A stretch of 64,000 nucleotides of DNA, taken from positions 682,001-746,000 of the forward strand of contig NZ_FNCO01000001.1 of assembly GCF_900100795.1 (NCBI RefSeq). The letters are read 5' to 3'. The notes under the pieces were generated by a model. That model worked only from the letters and a program-made list of their open reading frames with translations, made no database searches and had not been told where the DNA came from. Below, one piece after another: positions 1 through 8,167 of the stretch. The DNA is from Pseudomonas abietaniphila (GTDB lineage: Bacteria > Pseudomonadota > Gammaproteobacteria > Pseudomonadales > Pseudomonadaceae). Every line of letters begins with the position of its first letter. Position 1 is the first letter of the stretch. Both the position numbers and the translations under genes were made by a program.

Positions 1-35
1 TCTGAATCTGCCTGGATTTTATCTGGAGTTGTTTT

Positions 36-893
36 ATGGACACGCCATCAAAGAGCACGCAATCGAGCCCAAGCAAACCCGACTGGATCGATCCAGAGAT
101 CATTATCGTGCGCTACGGCACGCGCCAGACCACCAAAAGCGAGTGTTATTACAACTTCCGTGCGTACCGCGAGCCCGACGCGGAAATCACCATGGACTAC
201 TTTTTCTGGATCTTCCGCAACGCCGGGCAGACTATCGTCATCGACACCGGGTTCAGCCCGGAAGCGGCCACTGCACGGCGCCGACAGCCCGTGGTTGCGC
301 CGGCCGACGCGCTCGCGCGGTTGGGCATTGATCCGCTGGAGGTCAAGCTGCTGGTATTGACCCACGCGCACTACGACCACGCCGGCAATCTGGGGCTGTA
401 CCCCAACGCCAGCATCGTCATGTCGCGGCGCGAGTTCGAGTTTTGGGGCACCGACATGGGCAAGCGGCCTCAGTATGCCCATCATATCGATCCGCTGGAC
501 ATCGAGCGGATTCAGGCCTTGCACCGTGAAGGCCGTATCACTTTGCTGGACGGGCCTCGCAACACGTTGATCCCCGGCATCGAATTGCACGAACTCGGCG
601 GGCATACGCCGGGGCAGTTGGCGGTGGTGGTGGAGATGCCGGGAGGGCCGGTGATTCTGGCATCGGACGCCATTCACTATTACGAAGAGCTTGAGCAGGA
701 CCGGCCGTTCGCCGTTCTCGACAGCCTGGCTGACATGTATCAGGGCTACGTGCAGATTCGCGAGTGGTTGCAACGTCCCGGTGCTGTAGCCGTACCGGGG
801 CACGACCCGGATGTGATGAATCGCTTCGCGCCGGTTGATCCCGGCGATCCCTCGTTTGCGGTGCGCATCGATTCACGAGGGGCAGGCGTATGA
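36..893 (+). CDS. Metallo-beta-lactamase-fold hydrolase, AHL-lactonase-like family
   Basis: This 285-residue protein has the metallo-beta-lactamase zinc signature HxHxDH at residues 110-115, and further likely metal ligands at H190 (in GGHTPG), D211 and H256 (in GHDPD). Members of the family with this layout, such as the N-acyl homoserine lactonase group, open lactone rings or cleave esters. There is no signal peptide, so it should be cytoplasmic. A GGAG ribosome binding site lies about 9 bases before the ATG. The stop codon overlaps the start of the next gene (ATGA), so it is the first visible gene of an operon whose promoter may lie left of the window. With sugar-acid enzymes downstream, a catabolic lactonase is more likely than quorum quenching; that is inference from context. 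Confidence 0.8.
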   Translation: MDTPSKSTQSSPSKPDWIDPEIIIVRYGTRQTTKSECYYNFRAYREPDAEITMDYFFWIFRNAGQTIVIDTGFSPEAATARRRQPVVAPADALARLGIDPLEVKLLVLTHAHYDHAGNLGLYPNASIVMSRREFEFWGTDMGKRPQYAHHIDPLDIERIQALHREGRITLLDGPRNTLIPGIELHELGGHTPGQLAVVVEMPGGPVILASDAIHYYEELEQDRPFAVLDSLADMYQGYVQIREWLQRPGAVAVPGHDPDVMNRFAPVDPGDPSFAVRIDSRGAGV

Positions 894-1657
894 AGGGGCG
901 TGTCGCGCTGGTGACAGGGTCTTCAGACGGACTGGGTCTGGCGATGGGCAAGGGCCTCGCAGCAGCGGGGTTCGACGTGGTTCTGCACGGATTGGCGAAC
1001 CCTGACGGGATGCGTCAGACGTGCGATGAATTGATGCGTGCCCATGATGTGGGGGTCCGCTACGTCAGGGCCGATGTCGCCCACCCCGATGAAATCGAGT
1101 CGCTCATCGATGCCGCAGGCCGGGTGGACGTGTTGATCAACAACGCAGTGGTCCGGCACTTTGCGCCGCTGGAGGCATTTCCTCTGGAGCGCTGGGATCA
1201 GGCGCTGGCGGTGAACCTGACAGCGGCGTTTCGTGCTACCCAGTTAGTGTTGCCAGGCATGCGCGAGCGGCAATGGGGGCGCATCTTCAATCTGTCTTCA
1301 GCCTACGGCTCGCGCGCGATTGCCAACCGCATTGATTACGTCACCACCAAGACTGCGCTGCTGGGCCTGACCCGGGCCGTGGCAGTGGAAACCCAGGGCC
1401 AGGGCATTACCTGCAACGCGGTGTGTCCGGGGTCGGTGCTGACACCGAATATCGAAGGCCGTTTGAATGCCTTGATGGCGGAGAAACAGCTGGACAGGCA
1501 CACCGCCACCCGTGAATTTCTTAACGGCAAGCAGGCCACCGGGCGTTTTGTCGAGGCGAGCCACGTCGCCGATCTGATCGTATACCTGTGCAGCGATTCC
1601 GCCGCATCAATCACCGGTGCGACCCTGCCGGTGGACGATGGATGGATGGCGGGTTAA
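890..1657 (+). CDS. Short-chain dehydrogenase/reductase (SDR)
   Basis: A classical SDR of 255 residues. The N-terminal nucleotide-binding motif TGSSDGLG is at residues 9-16, NNA is at 84-86, the catalytic serine is at 136 or 137, and the YxxxK pair is Y150/K154. The length and the late CPGSV segment resemble 3-hydroxybutyrate dehydrogenase and related NAD-dependent hydroxyacid dehydrogenases. It should oxidise or reduce a secondary alcohol in the pathway encoded here. The start overlaps the preceding stop by four bases, which implies translational coupling. The substrate cannot be read from the sequence. Confidence 0.85.
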   Translation: MKGRVALVTGSSDGLGLAMGKGLAAAGFDVVLHGLANPDGMRQTCDELMRAHDVGVRYVRADVAHPDEIESLIDAAGRVDVLINNAVVRHFAPLEAFPLERWDQALAVNLTAAFRATQLVLPGMRERQWGRIFNLSSAYGSRAIANRIDYVTTKTALLGLTRAVAVETQGQGITCNAVCPGSVLTPNIEGRLNALMAEKQLDRHTATREFLNGKQATGRFVEASHVADLIVYLCSDSAASITGATLPVDDGWMAG

Positions 1658-1704
1658 GTGCGTGCCACCCAAAAAACCACCCCAACACGAATCGGGAATA
1701 CCGC

Positions 1705-3045
1705 ATGACCCATGCATTAAGTCATCAACTTGCCGAGTACATCGAACGCACGACCTGGGCCGACATTCCATCGTCTGTGGGACATGAAGCCAAGCGGGCG
1801 CTGGTTAACTATTTCGCGGTCTGCATGGCCGGCTGCAGCGACCCGGATGTCGTCAGGGCGGTGAAGCTGTTTTCGCACTACAACGCGGGCAATCAGGCCC
1901 ACGTGGTCGGCCGCAGTGAATCGATGGACCTGCTCAATGCGGCGTCTCTGAATGCGATGAGTGCCAACGTTTTCGATTACGACGATACGCACATTCCGAC
2001 CATTCTTCATCCGACCGCGCCCGTTGCGGCCGCGTTGTTTGCACTGGCTGAAACCCGGCAGATCAGTGGGGAGGATTTTTTACTCGCCTTCGTACTGGGG
2101 GTAGAGGTCGAGTGTCGGTTGGCCATGGCTATTTCCCCTGAGCATTACCGTCGAGGCTGGCACATCACCGCGACCTGCGGCGTGTTTGGCGCGGCGGCAG
2201 CGGTGGGCAAGGTGCTCGGGCTCAACGCCCGGCAATTGGTCTGGGCCTTGGGCAACGCCAGCGCTCAGGCGTCGGGGCTGGTGGAAACCCTGGGCAGCGC
2301 GGCCAAGAGCATCGGTGTCGGAAATGCGGCACGCAATGGCGTGCTGTCGGCGTTGCTGGCCGAGGAAGGTTTCGCCGGGCCAGAGCAACCACTGGAGGGT
2401 GAACGAGGGTTTCTTAACGTCTTCGGCGAGCAGCCTCGCTACAGCGAGGTCAGCAGCGGACTGGGTGAGTCGTGGGCGTTGCTTGCCAACACCTACAAGC
2501 CGTACCCCTGCGGTGTGGTGCTCAATCCGGTGATTCAGGCGTGTCTTGAGCTGTCACGGGACCGCACTTGGGCGCTGGAAGACATCGTGCGTATCGAGCT
2601 GACCGGCCACCCTTTATTGCGTCAGCGCACCGATCGCCCGGACATCGTTCTGGGACGGCAATCTCAGGTCAGTGCGCAGCACGCGGTGGCCGTCAGCCTG
2701 GCCACCGGCAAGGCAGGACTCGGCGAGTTCAGCGATGCCGCTGTGAGCGATCAGCGTCTGCGGGCGCTGTATGGGCGTTTGCAGTTCATCGATGACACCG
2801 ATTATGCGGTGGAGTCTGCACACGTCCGGATTTTCTTCACATCACGAGAAACCCTCAGCCGAACCATCGACGTATCACTGGGCAGTCTGGGTGCGCCGCT
2901 GAGTGATCAGTTCCTGGAAAACAAATTGCGGGAACTGGTCGCCTACGGCCGTTCGGGCTGCGAACCACAGCCGTTGCTCGACGCGCTGTGGGCACTGGAT
3001 CATTCAACCGACGCTGGCGCGCTGATGCGCCTGGCCAGTCTCTAA
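1705..3045 (+). CDS. MmgE/PrpD family protein
   Basis: A protein of 446 residues recognisable as MmgE/PrpD, the family of 2-methylcitrate dehydratase and cis-aconitate decarboxylase. Typical segments are NVFDYDDTH near the N-terminus, GWHITATCGVFGAAAA in the middle and YKPYPCGVV in the second half. The frame is open further upstream, but I chose the ATG at 1705 because MTHALSHQLAEYIERT is the usual N-terminus of the family and the upstream extension overlaps the SDR gene. It probably dehydrates or decarboxylates a tricarboxylate or sugar-acid-like substrate. It lies in line with the genes on both sides, with a 47-base gap after the SDR gene. Confidence 0.85.
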   Translation: MTHALSHQLAEYIERTTWADIPSSVGHEAKRALVNYFAVCMAGCSDPDVVRAVKLFSHYNAGNQAHVVGRSESMDLLNAASLNAMSANVFDYDDTHIPTILHPTAPVAAALFALAETRQISGEDFLLAFVLGVEVECRLAMAISPEHYRRGWHITATCGVFGAAAAVGKVLGLNARQLVWALGNASAQASGLVETLGSAAKSIGVGNAARNGVLSALLAEEGFAGPEQPLEGERGFLNVFGEQPRYSEVSSGLGESWALLANTYKPYPCGVVLNPVIQACLELSRDRTWALEDIVRIELTGHPLLRQRTDRPDIVLGRQSQVSAQHAVAVSLATGKAGLGEFSDAAVSDQRLRALYGRLQFIDDTDYAVESAHVRIFFTSRETLSRTIDVSLGSLGAPLSDQFLENKLRELVAYGRSGCEPQPLLDALWALDHSTDAGALMRLASL

Positions 3046-3061
3046 CCATCAGGAAATCATC

Positions 3062-3942
3062 ATGGCCGATCATCAATTGGGTTTTATCGGGGTGGGCGTC
3101 ATGGGCGCCCCATGGCGAGGCGACTGCTGCAACACGGGCATTCACTGGTGATTTACGACAAAGATCAGAGCGCGCTGGATGAACTCGCGGCGCTCGGAGC
3201 GCGAGTGGCCTCCAGTGTGCGAGAAGTGGCTGACAGTGCCGAAGTGATTTTTACCAGCTTGCCCAGCCCGGCGATTTTCAAGGCCGTGGCGACTGGTGCC
3301 GATGGCATTATCGAAGGCGGTGCGGTCAGGATTCTGGTGGACCTGTCGACGGTGGGTTCACGCGCCGAGCAGGAGGTGGCCAGTGCGCTCGCAACCAAAG
3401 GCATCGAAACCGTCGATGCACCCGTCAGCGGCGGAGCAGCTGGCGCGGAGAACGGCACACTGGCATTGATGATCGCGGGCAAATCCGAGGTCGTTGAACG
3501 GGTGCGGGCGTTGTTCGATGTGTTCGGCAAGGTGTTCATCGTCGGCGAGCAGCCGGGGCAAGGCCAACTGCTGAAGTTGCTGAACAACATGCTCTCCACG
3601 ACGGCTTTTGCGATCACCAGTGAAGCTTTCGTTGCAGGCGTCAAAGGAGGGCTGGACCCCGAAGTGATGATGGCGGTGATCAACGCCGGCAGCGGCAAGA
3701 ATGGCGCGACGCTGGACAAATTTCCCAAACATGTACTGCCGGGCACCTTCGATTTCGGATTTCCCATTTCCAGCGTGTGCAAGGACGTGGGCCTCGCCGT
3801 CGAGGAGTGTCAGGCGCTGGGCGTGCCGATGTGGCTCGGCAATGCTGCGCGGCAACTGTGGAACGTTGCCGCGCAGCAGGACGGCGCAGATCGCGATCTG
3901 ACCGATCTGGTCCGTACGGTGGAAGGGTGGGCGAATCGCTGA
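3062..3942 (+). pseudogene. NAD-dependent 3-hydroxyisobutyrate/tartronate-semialdehyde-type dehydrogenase, frameshifted near codon 17
   Basis: The protein is a beta-hydroxyacid dehydrogenase of the 3-hydroxyisobutyrate family. A well-placed start (AGGAAA, then ATG at 3062) encodes MADHQLGFIGVGVMGA, the Rossmann beta-1 strand with its GxGxxG motif. The rest, from MARRLLQHG onwards (3112-3942), continues in another frame. The two parts are offset by one missing base in the run of four C at about 3108-3111; a fifth C would restore one frame of about 293 codons. The downstream part keeps the substrate-binding DAPVSGG motif and the catalytic-lysine region (LLKLLNNML). Translation from the ATG at 3112 would lack the nucleotide-binding strand and should be inactive. 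This is either a real mutation or a homopolymer sequencing error. Confidence 0.8.
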
Positions 3943-3964
3943 TCCAGCGTTCGGCCGGCTGGAC

Positions 3965-5326
3965 TCAGCGTTTACTCGTCAACGACTCACCGGAGGTGAC
4001 CGGCGTTTCGCCCGGCTCATCCTTGAGCGTCATGCGTTCGATTTTTCCGACGATCACCAGGTAGCAGAACATCGCCACCAGCGCGTTAGCGGCGACGAAG
4101 ATCAATGCGCCTTCGAACGATCCGGTCGATTGCAGGATGAAACCGATGACGATGGGGGTGGTGATGCCGGCCGTATTGCCAAATCCGTTGAACATCCCGC
4201 CGCACAGGCCCGCGATCTGTTTGGGCGCGGTGTCGGCCACCACCGCCCAGCCGATAGCACCGAAACCTTTGCCGAAGTAGGCGATGGCCATGACGGTCAC
4301 CACCAACCATTCAGCGTCGATGTAGTTACAGGCGATCATGCTGGTCGACATCAACATGCCCAGCACCAGCGGCGTCTTGCGTGACCAGGTCAGAGAGCGG
4401 CCCCGTCGCAGCATGCCGTCGGAGATGATGCCGCCGAGCACGCCGCCGAGGAACCCGCAAATCGCCGGCACGGACGCTACCAGTCCAGCCTTGAGGATCG
4501 ACATGCCACGGTCCTGCACCAGATAAACGGGGAACCACGTCAGAAAGAAATACGAGAGGGTGTTGATGCAGTACTGACCAATGAAAACCCCGAGCATCAT
4601 GCGATGGGTCAGCAGTTGCTTGAAGTGGGTCCAGCGGGGACGGGTGAATTCATTCTTGACCCCGATCTGGTCCATTTCGATCAGGCCGCCGCCACTGGAA
4701 ATGTGCTGCAGTTCGGCCTCATTGACCTTAGGGTGCTGGCGAGGGGCATGGATGGTTTTCAGCCAGATCAGCGACATCAGGATTCCCAGGCCGCCCATGA
4801 CCAGAAACACGTAGTGCCAGCCGTACTGGAAGGTGATCCAGCCCATCAACGGGGCGAACAATACCGTGGCGAAGTACTGCGCGGAGGTGAATATTCCGGC
4901 GGCGGTACCGCGCTCGGCGGTGGGAAACCAGGCGGCAGCGATGCGGCTGTTGCCCGGAAAAGACGGCGACTCTGCCAGACCGACCATAAATCGCAGGATG
5001 AACAACGCCACGACGATGGCGCTTACGCTCAGCACACCGACAAAGCCCTGCAGCAGGGTGAAGATCGACCAGAGAAAAATACTCCAGGCGTAGACCCGCT
5101 TGGAACCGAAGCGGTCCAGCAGCCATCCGCCGGGGATTTGCCCGATCACATAAGCCCACGCGAACGCCGAGAAGATGACCCCCATTTGAACAGGGGTCAG
5201 GCCCAGGTCTTTTTGCAAGGTAGAGCCGACGATGGAGAGCGTTGCGCGGTCTGCGTAATTGAGGGTGGTGACGATGAACAGTATCAACAGAATCAGGTAC
5301 CTGATTCGAGTGGGGCGTGCGGTCAT
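3965..5326 (-). CDS. MFS transporter, anion:cation symporter (sugar-acid) family
   Basis: A 453-residue integral membrane protein with the look of a 12-helix major facilitator. It begins RYLILLILFIVTTLNYADRATLSIVG, has the loop GWLLDRFGSKRVY, and shows the ExxxFPGNSR-type segment (ESPSFPGNSRIAAAWFP) of the glucarate/galactonate transporter group. It probably imports a hexarate, hexonate or related acid by proton symport. It is convergent with the dehydrogenase gene and is followed on the same strand (upstream in transcription) by the IlvD/Edd dehydratase. The two likely share the promoter in the 7158-7327 intergenic region. An AGGA ribosome binding site precedes the start. Confidence 0.85.
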   Translation of the reverse strand: MTARPTRIRYLILLILFIVTTLNYADRATLSIVGSTLQKDLGLTPVQMGVIFSAFAWAYVIGQIPGGWLLDRFGSKRVYAWSIFLWSIFTLLQGFVGVLSVSAIVVALFILRFMVGLAESPSFPGNSRIAAAWFPTAERGTAAGIFTSAQYFATVLFAPLMGWITFQYGWHYVFLVMGGLGILMSLIWLKTIHAPRQHPKVNEAELQHISSGGGLIEMDQIGVKNEFTRPRWTHFKQLLTHRMMLGVFIGQYCINTLSYFFLTWFPVYLVQDRGMSILKAGLVASVPAICGFLGGVLGGIISDGMLRRGRSLTWSRKTPLVLGMLMSTSMIACNYIDAEWLVVTVMAIAYFGKGFGAIGWAVVADTAPKQIAGLCGGMFNGFGNTAGITTPIVIGFILQSTGSFEGALIFVAANALVAMFCYLVIVGKIERMTLKDEPGETPVTSGESLTSKR

Positions 5327-5414
5327 GACGGCGGTCCTGTTTTTATTGTTTGAGTCAGTGCGCCACTGCGCGGGTTCACGCAGCGGTGCACATTCTGGGA
5401 GATACCGGTGCTGA

Positions 5415-7157
5415 TCAATCGCGGGCGGGGACCCGCGCGATCATCTGCGGCGGGCGCAGGAATTCGAAGTCGCAGCCTTTGTCGGCCTGCGTCACCTGCT
5501 CGAAGAACAGCTTGCGGTAACCGCGCTCGGCGCCCTGAGGAACAGGGCGTACCCAGTGCGCTTTACGCTGTTCCAGTTCCTCGGCGGAGACTTTGAGCTC
5601 AATGCTGCGTTCGGCCACGCTCAGGCGAATTCGGTCACCGTTGCGCACCAGCGCCAAAGGCCCGCCCAGCGCGGCTTCAGGCGTGACGTGCAAAACGATG
5701 GTGCCCGCCGCTGTGCCGCTCATGCGACCGTCGGAAATCCGCACCATGTCTTTGACGCCAGCGCGCGCGAGCTTTTTCGGAATCGGCAGGTAACCGGCCT
5801 CCGGCATGCCCGGAGCGCCGATGGGACCGATGTTCTTGAGCACCAGAATGTCGTCAGCGTTGACGTCCAGTTCCGGGTCGTCGATGCGCGCGGCCATGTC
5901 TTCGGAATTCTCGAACACCACGGCACGGCCTTCGTGCTCCATCAACACCGGGTCGGCAGCTGACTGTTTGATGATCGCGCCATCGGGCGCCAGGTTGCCT
6001 TTGAGGAAGGCGATGCCGCCGGCCGGGTAGATCGGGTTGGCGAAGCTGCGGACCACGTCCTGCTTGAACGATGGCACTGCATCGAGTTCTTCGCCCAGGG
6101 TGCGGCCGGTCACGGTCAAGGCGTCCAGGTGCAGCTGCGGGCGCAGTTCGCGCAGTACGGTCTGCAGTCCCCCGGCGCGGTGCAGGTCTTCCATGTAGTG
6201 CTGGCCGGACGGTTTGAGGTCGACCAGCACCGGCGTTTCCCGGCTCATGCGATCAAACGCCTCCAGGTCGATGTCGAACCCCATGCGCCCGGCAATGGCC
6301 GTCAGGTGGATGATGCCGTTGGTCGAACCACCAATGGCCAGCAGCACCCGCAGCGCATTTTCGAAGGCTTTCTCGGTGAGGATCTTGTCCGGCGTCAGAC
6401 CGCTCCGGGCCATGATCACCGCCTGACGTCCGCTGAGCTCGGCAATGCGGATACGGTCGGACGTCACGGCCGGTGGGGAGGCGCCGCCGGGCATCACAAT
6501 GCCCAGCGCCTCACCGATGCAGGCCATGGTGCTGGCCGTGCCCATCACTGAACAGGTGCCGACGCTGGCGACCAGCTTGTCGTTAACCTCGGTGATTTCC
6601 TGCTCGTCGATCTGATCGCCCCGGTACTGACCCCAAAAGCGCCGACAATCGGTACACGCGCCTACGCGTTCGCCCCGATGGCCACCCGTGAGCATGGCAC
6701 CGGTCACCAGTTGCACCATGGGCACGTTCGCCGACGCTGCACCCATCAGTTGCGCAGGAACCGTCTTGTCGCAGCCTCCGATCAACACCACCGCATCCAT
6801 CGGTTGCGCACGGATCATCTCCTCGGTGTCCATGGACATCAGGTTGCGCAGGTACATGCTGGTGGGTTGCGAAAAGCTTTCGGCAATGGAAATGGTCGGA
6901 AAATCGATCGGCAGCCCGCCGGCCATCATCACACCACGTTTTACCGCCTCGATGAGTTGCGGGGCGTTGCCATGGCAGGGGTTGTAGCCGCTGCCGGTGT
7001 TGGCGATGCCGACGATGGTGCGATTCAACGCGTCGTCGGTGTAGCCCGCGCCTTTGATGAACGCCTTGCGCAGAAACAGCGCGAAGCCGGTGTCGCCATA
7101 GTTGGTCAGCCCCTTGCGGATGCCTTGGGGTTTGATGACAGGATCGTGCTCAGGCAT
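5415..7157 (-). CDS. IlvD/Edd family dehydratase (sugar-acid dehydratase)
   Basis: A dehydratase of about 580 residues in the family of dihydroxyacid dehydratase and 6-phosphogluconate dehydratase, closest in style to arabonate/xylonate dehydratases. It carries the cluster and metal-binding cysteine contexts NPCHGN, GGCDKTVPA and GTCSVMGTAS, and the late segment SDGRMSGTAAGTIVLHV. The reaction would convert an aldonic acid to a 2-keto-3-deoxy acid. I placed the start at the ATG at 7157 because AGGTG lies just before it. A GTG two codons upstream (7163) is in frame but would overlap that ribosome binding site. The gene is transcribed away from the GntR regulator at 7328. Confidence 0.87.
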   Translation of the reverse strand: MPEHDPVIKPQGIRKGLTNYGDTGFALFLRKAFIKGAGYTDDALNRTIVGIANTGSGYNPCHGNAPQLIEAVKRGVMMAGGLPIDFPTISIAESFSQPTSMYLRNLMSMDTEEMIRAQPMDAVVLIGGCDKTVPAQLMGAASANVPMVQLVTGAMLTGGHRGERVGACTDCRRFWGQYRGDQIDEQEITEVNDKLVASVGTCSVMGTASTMACIGEALGIVMPGGASPPAVTSDRIRIAELSGRQAVIMARSGLTPDKILTEKAFENALRVLLAIGGSTNGIIHLTAIAGRMGFDIDLEAFDRMSRETPVLVDLKPSGQHYMEDLHRAGGLQTVLRELRPQLHLDALTVTGRTLGEELDAVPSFKQDVVRSFANPIYPAGGIAFLKGNLAPDGAIIKQSAADPVLMEHEGRAVVFENSEDMAARIDDPELDVNADDILVLKNIGPIGAPGMPEAGYLPIPKKLARAGVKDMVRISDGRMSGTAAGTIVLHVTPEAALGGPLALVRNGDRIRLSVAERSIELKVSAEELEQRKAHWVRPVPQGAERGYRKLFFEQVTQADKGCDFEFLRPPQMIARVPARD

Positions 7158-7188
7158 GGTCACCTCGGTTGATTTTATTATTGGGTAT

Positions 7189-7200
7189 ATTATCGATAAT
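7189..7200. promoter_or_regulatory. Palindromic candidate operator between dehydratase and GntR genes
   Basis: A perfect 12-base palindrome, ATTATCGATAAT, lies about 31 bases upstream of the dehydratase start and about 130 bases before the divergent GntR gene. FCD-type GntR regulators commonly bind short AT-rich palindromes in such divergent regions. Assignment to this regulator is inference. Confidence 0.5.
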
Positions 7201-7327
7201 CCGTGAAGGCGATGTAATCACGGAACACCGAGGCGATGCAAGCGCCTTGTGTTTTTCATCATGAGGCCGAAACCAAGCTGCGTCGGACGAGGGTTTGTGG
7301 CAGTCTGACGCGGTCAATCCTGATCAC

Positions 7328-8050
7328 GTGAGCGCTGTACCCGCTATGCAATCCCTGGAACTCGATGATCCCCAAAGCGGCCTTGAAAGGGCCGTGCAAA
7401 CCCTCGAAGAAGAAATCGTGCTGGGGTTTCTGCACCCGCGCGAGCGCTTGGTCGAAGACGAACTGCTCGCACGCTTCAACCTCAAACGGCACGTTGTGCG
7501 CCAAGTGCTCGTCGAGCTCGAACGTATGGGCCTGGTGGAGCGCAAGCGCAACATCGGTGCACTGGTTCGCGCGTACACCGTTAAAGAAGTGGAGGATTTG
7601 TACGCAGTCCGTGAACTGCTCGAATGCCAGTGCGTGCAATTGATCCGTTTTCCGGTGCCACTCGATCAGCTTGACGCACTGGAAGCGACCCAGCAGGAGC
7701 ATGACGCGCAGATCGCCGCTGGCAATTTGCGCCTGGTGTTTCGCGCCAACATGCGTTTCCACCGACAGTTGTTTGCGCTGTCCGACAACCCGGTGTTGGT
7801 CGCAGCCATTCAGGACCACGCCCAGCGTGCCCACTCCATTCGATCGTCCTCGCTGGTGCTTCCCGAACAACTGGAGCGTGCGCGCCGGGAACACTGGGCG
7901 ATCATCGACGCGCTCAAGGCCGCCGACGCCCAGCGCCTTGTCGAGTTGTGTCGTGCGCATCTGGCGCCCTCGCGGGATGCATACGTCGAGGCCTACCATC
8001 GGCGTGCGGGGCGTACGATTGCTGTGGAGCAAAAGCACCTGAGCGCGTGA
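7328..8050 (+). CDS. GntR-family transcriptional regulator with FCD ligand domain
   Basis: The protein has a winged helix-turn-helix at about residues 12-75 (HPRERLVEDELLARF, then VRQVLVELERMGLVERKRNIGALVR), followed by an all-helical FCD ligand domain containing the metal- or ligand-binding type segment RANMRFHRQLFALS. FCD regulators usually repress catabolic operons and are released by a pathway acid. It is transcribed divergently from the dehydratase/MFS unit, which is its probable target. The start is uncertain: GTG at 7328 and ATG at 7346 are both in frame and neither has a strong ribosome binding site. A TTG at 7295 is less likely. Confidence 0.8.
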   Translation: MSAVPAMQSLELDDPQSGLERAVQTLEEEIVLGFLHPRERLVEDELLARFNLKRHVVRQVLVELERMGLVERKRNIGALVRAYTVKEVEDLYAVRELLECQCVQLIRFPVPLDQLDALEATQQEHDAQIAAGNLRLVFRANMRFHRQLFALSDNPVLVAAIQDHAQRAHSIRSSSLVLPEQLERARREHWAIIDALKAADAQRLVELCRAHLAPSRDAYVEAYHRRAGRTIAVEQKHLSA

Positions 8051-8109
8051 ACCCCTGCCGCCGCTTGCCGCGTTCACACCAGGCCATGCGCGAGGATGGC
8101 TGTTGAGAG

Positions 8110-8137
8110 GGAACCGGCCGGGCGCCTGGACCACCTA
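8110..8137 (+). promoter_or_regulatory. hrp box (HrpL promoter) of hrpH
   Basis: GGAACC at 8110-8115 is followed after 15 bases by CCACCTA at 8131-8137. This fits the known HrpL sigma-factor consensus GGAACC-N15/16-CCACNNA exactly. It ends 30 bases before the hrpH start codon and so puts hrpH in the HrpL regulon. Confidence 0.9.
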
Positions 8138-8167
8138 GGGTAATCACGATCTCAGGATTATCCCTTC

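Noticed and set aside
48..803. Long open frame on the minus strand opposite the lactonase-like gene
   Set aside because: It mirrors the codon structure of a GC-rich gene, has no ribosome binding site or recognisable domain, and the plus strand encodes a clear metallo-hydrolase.
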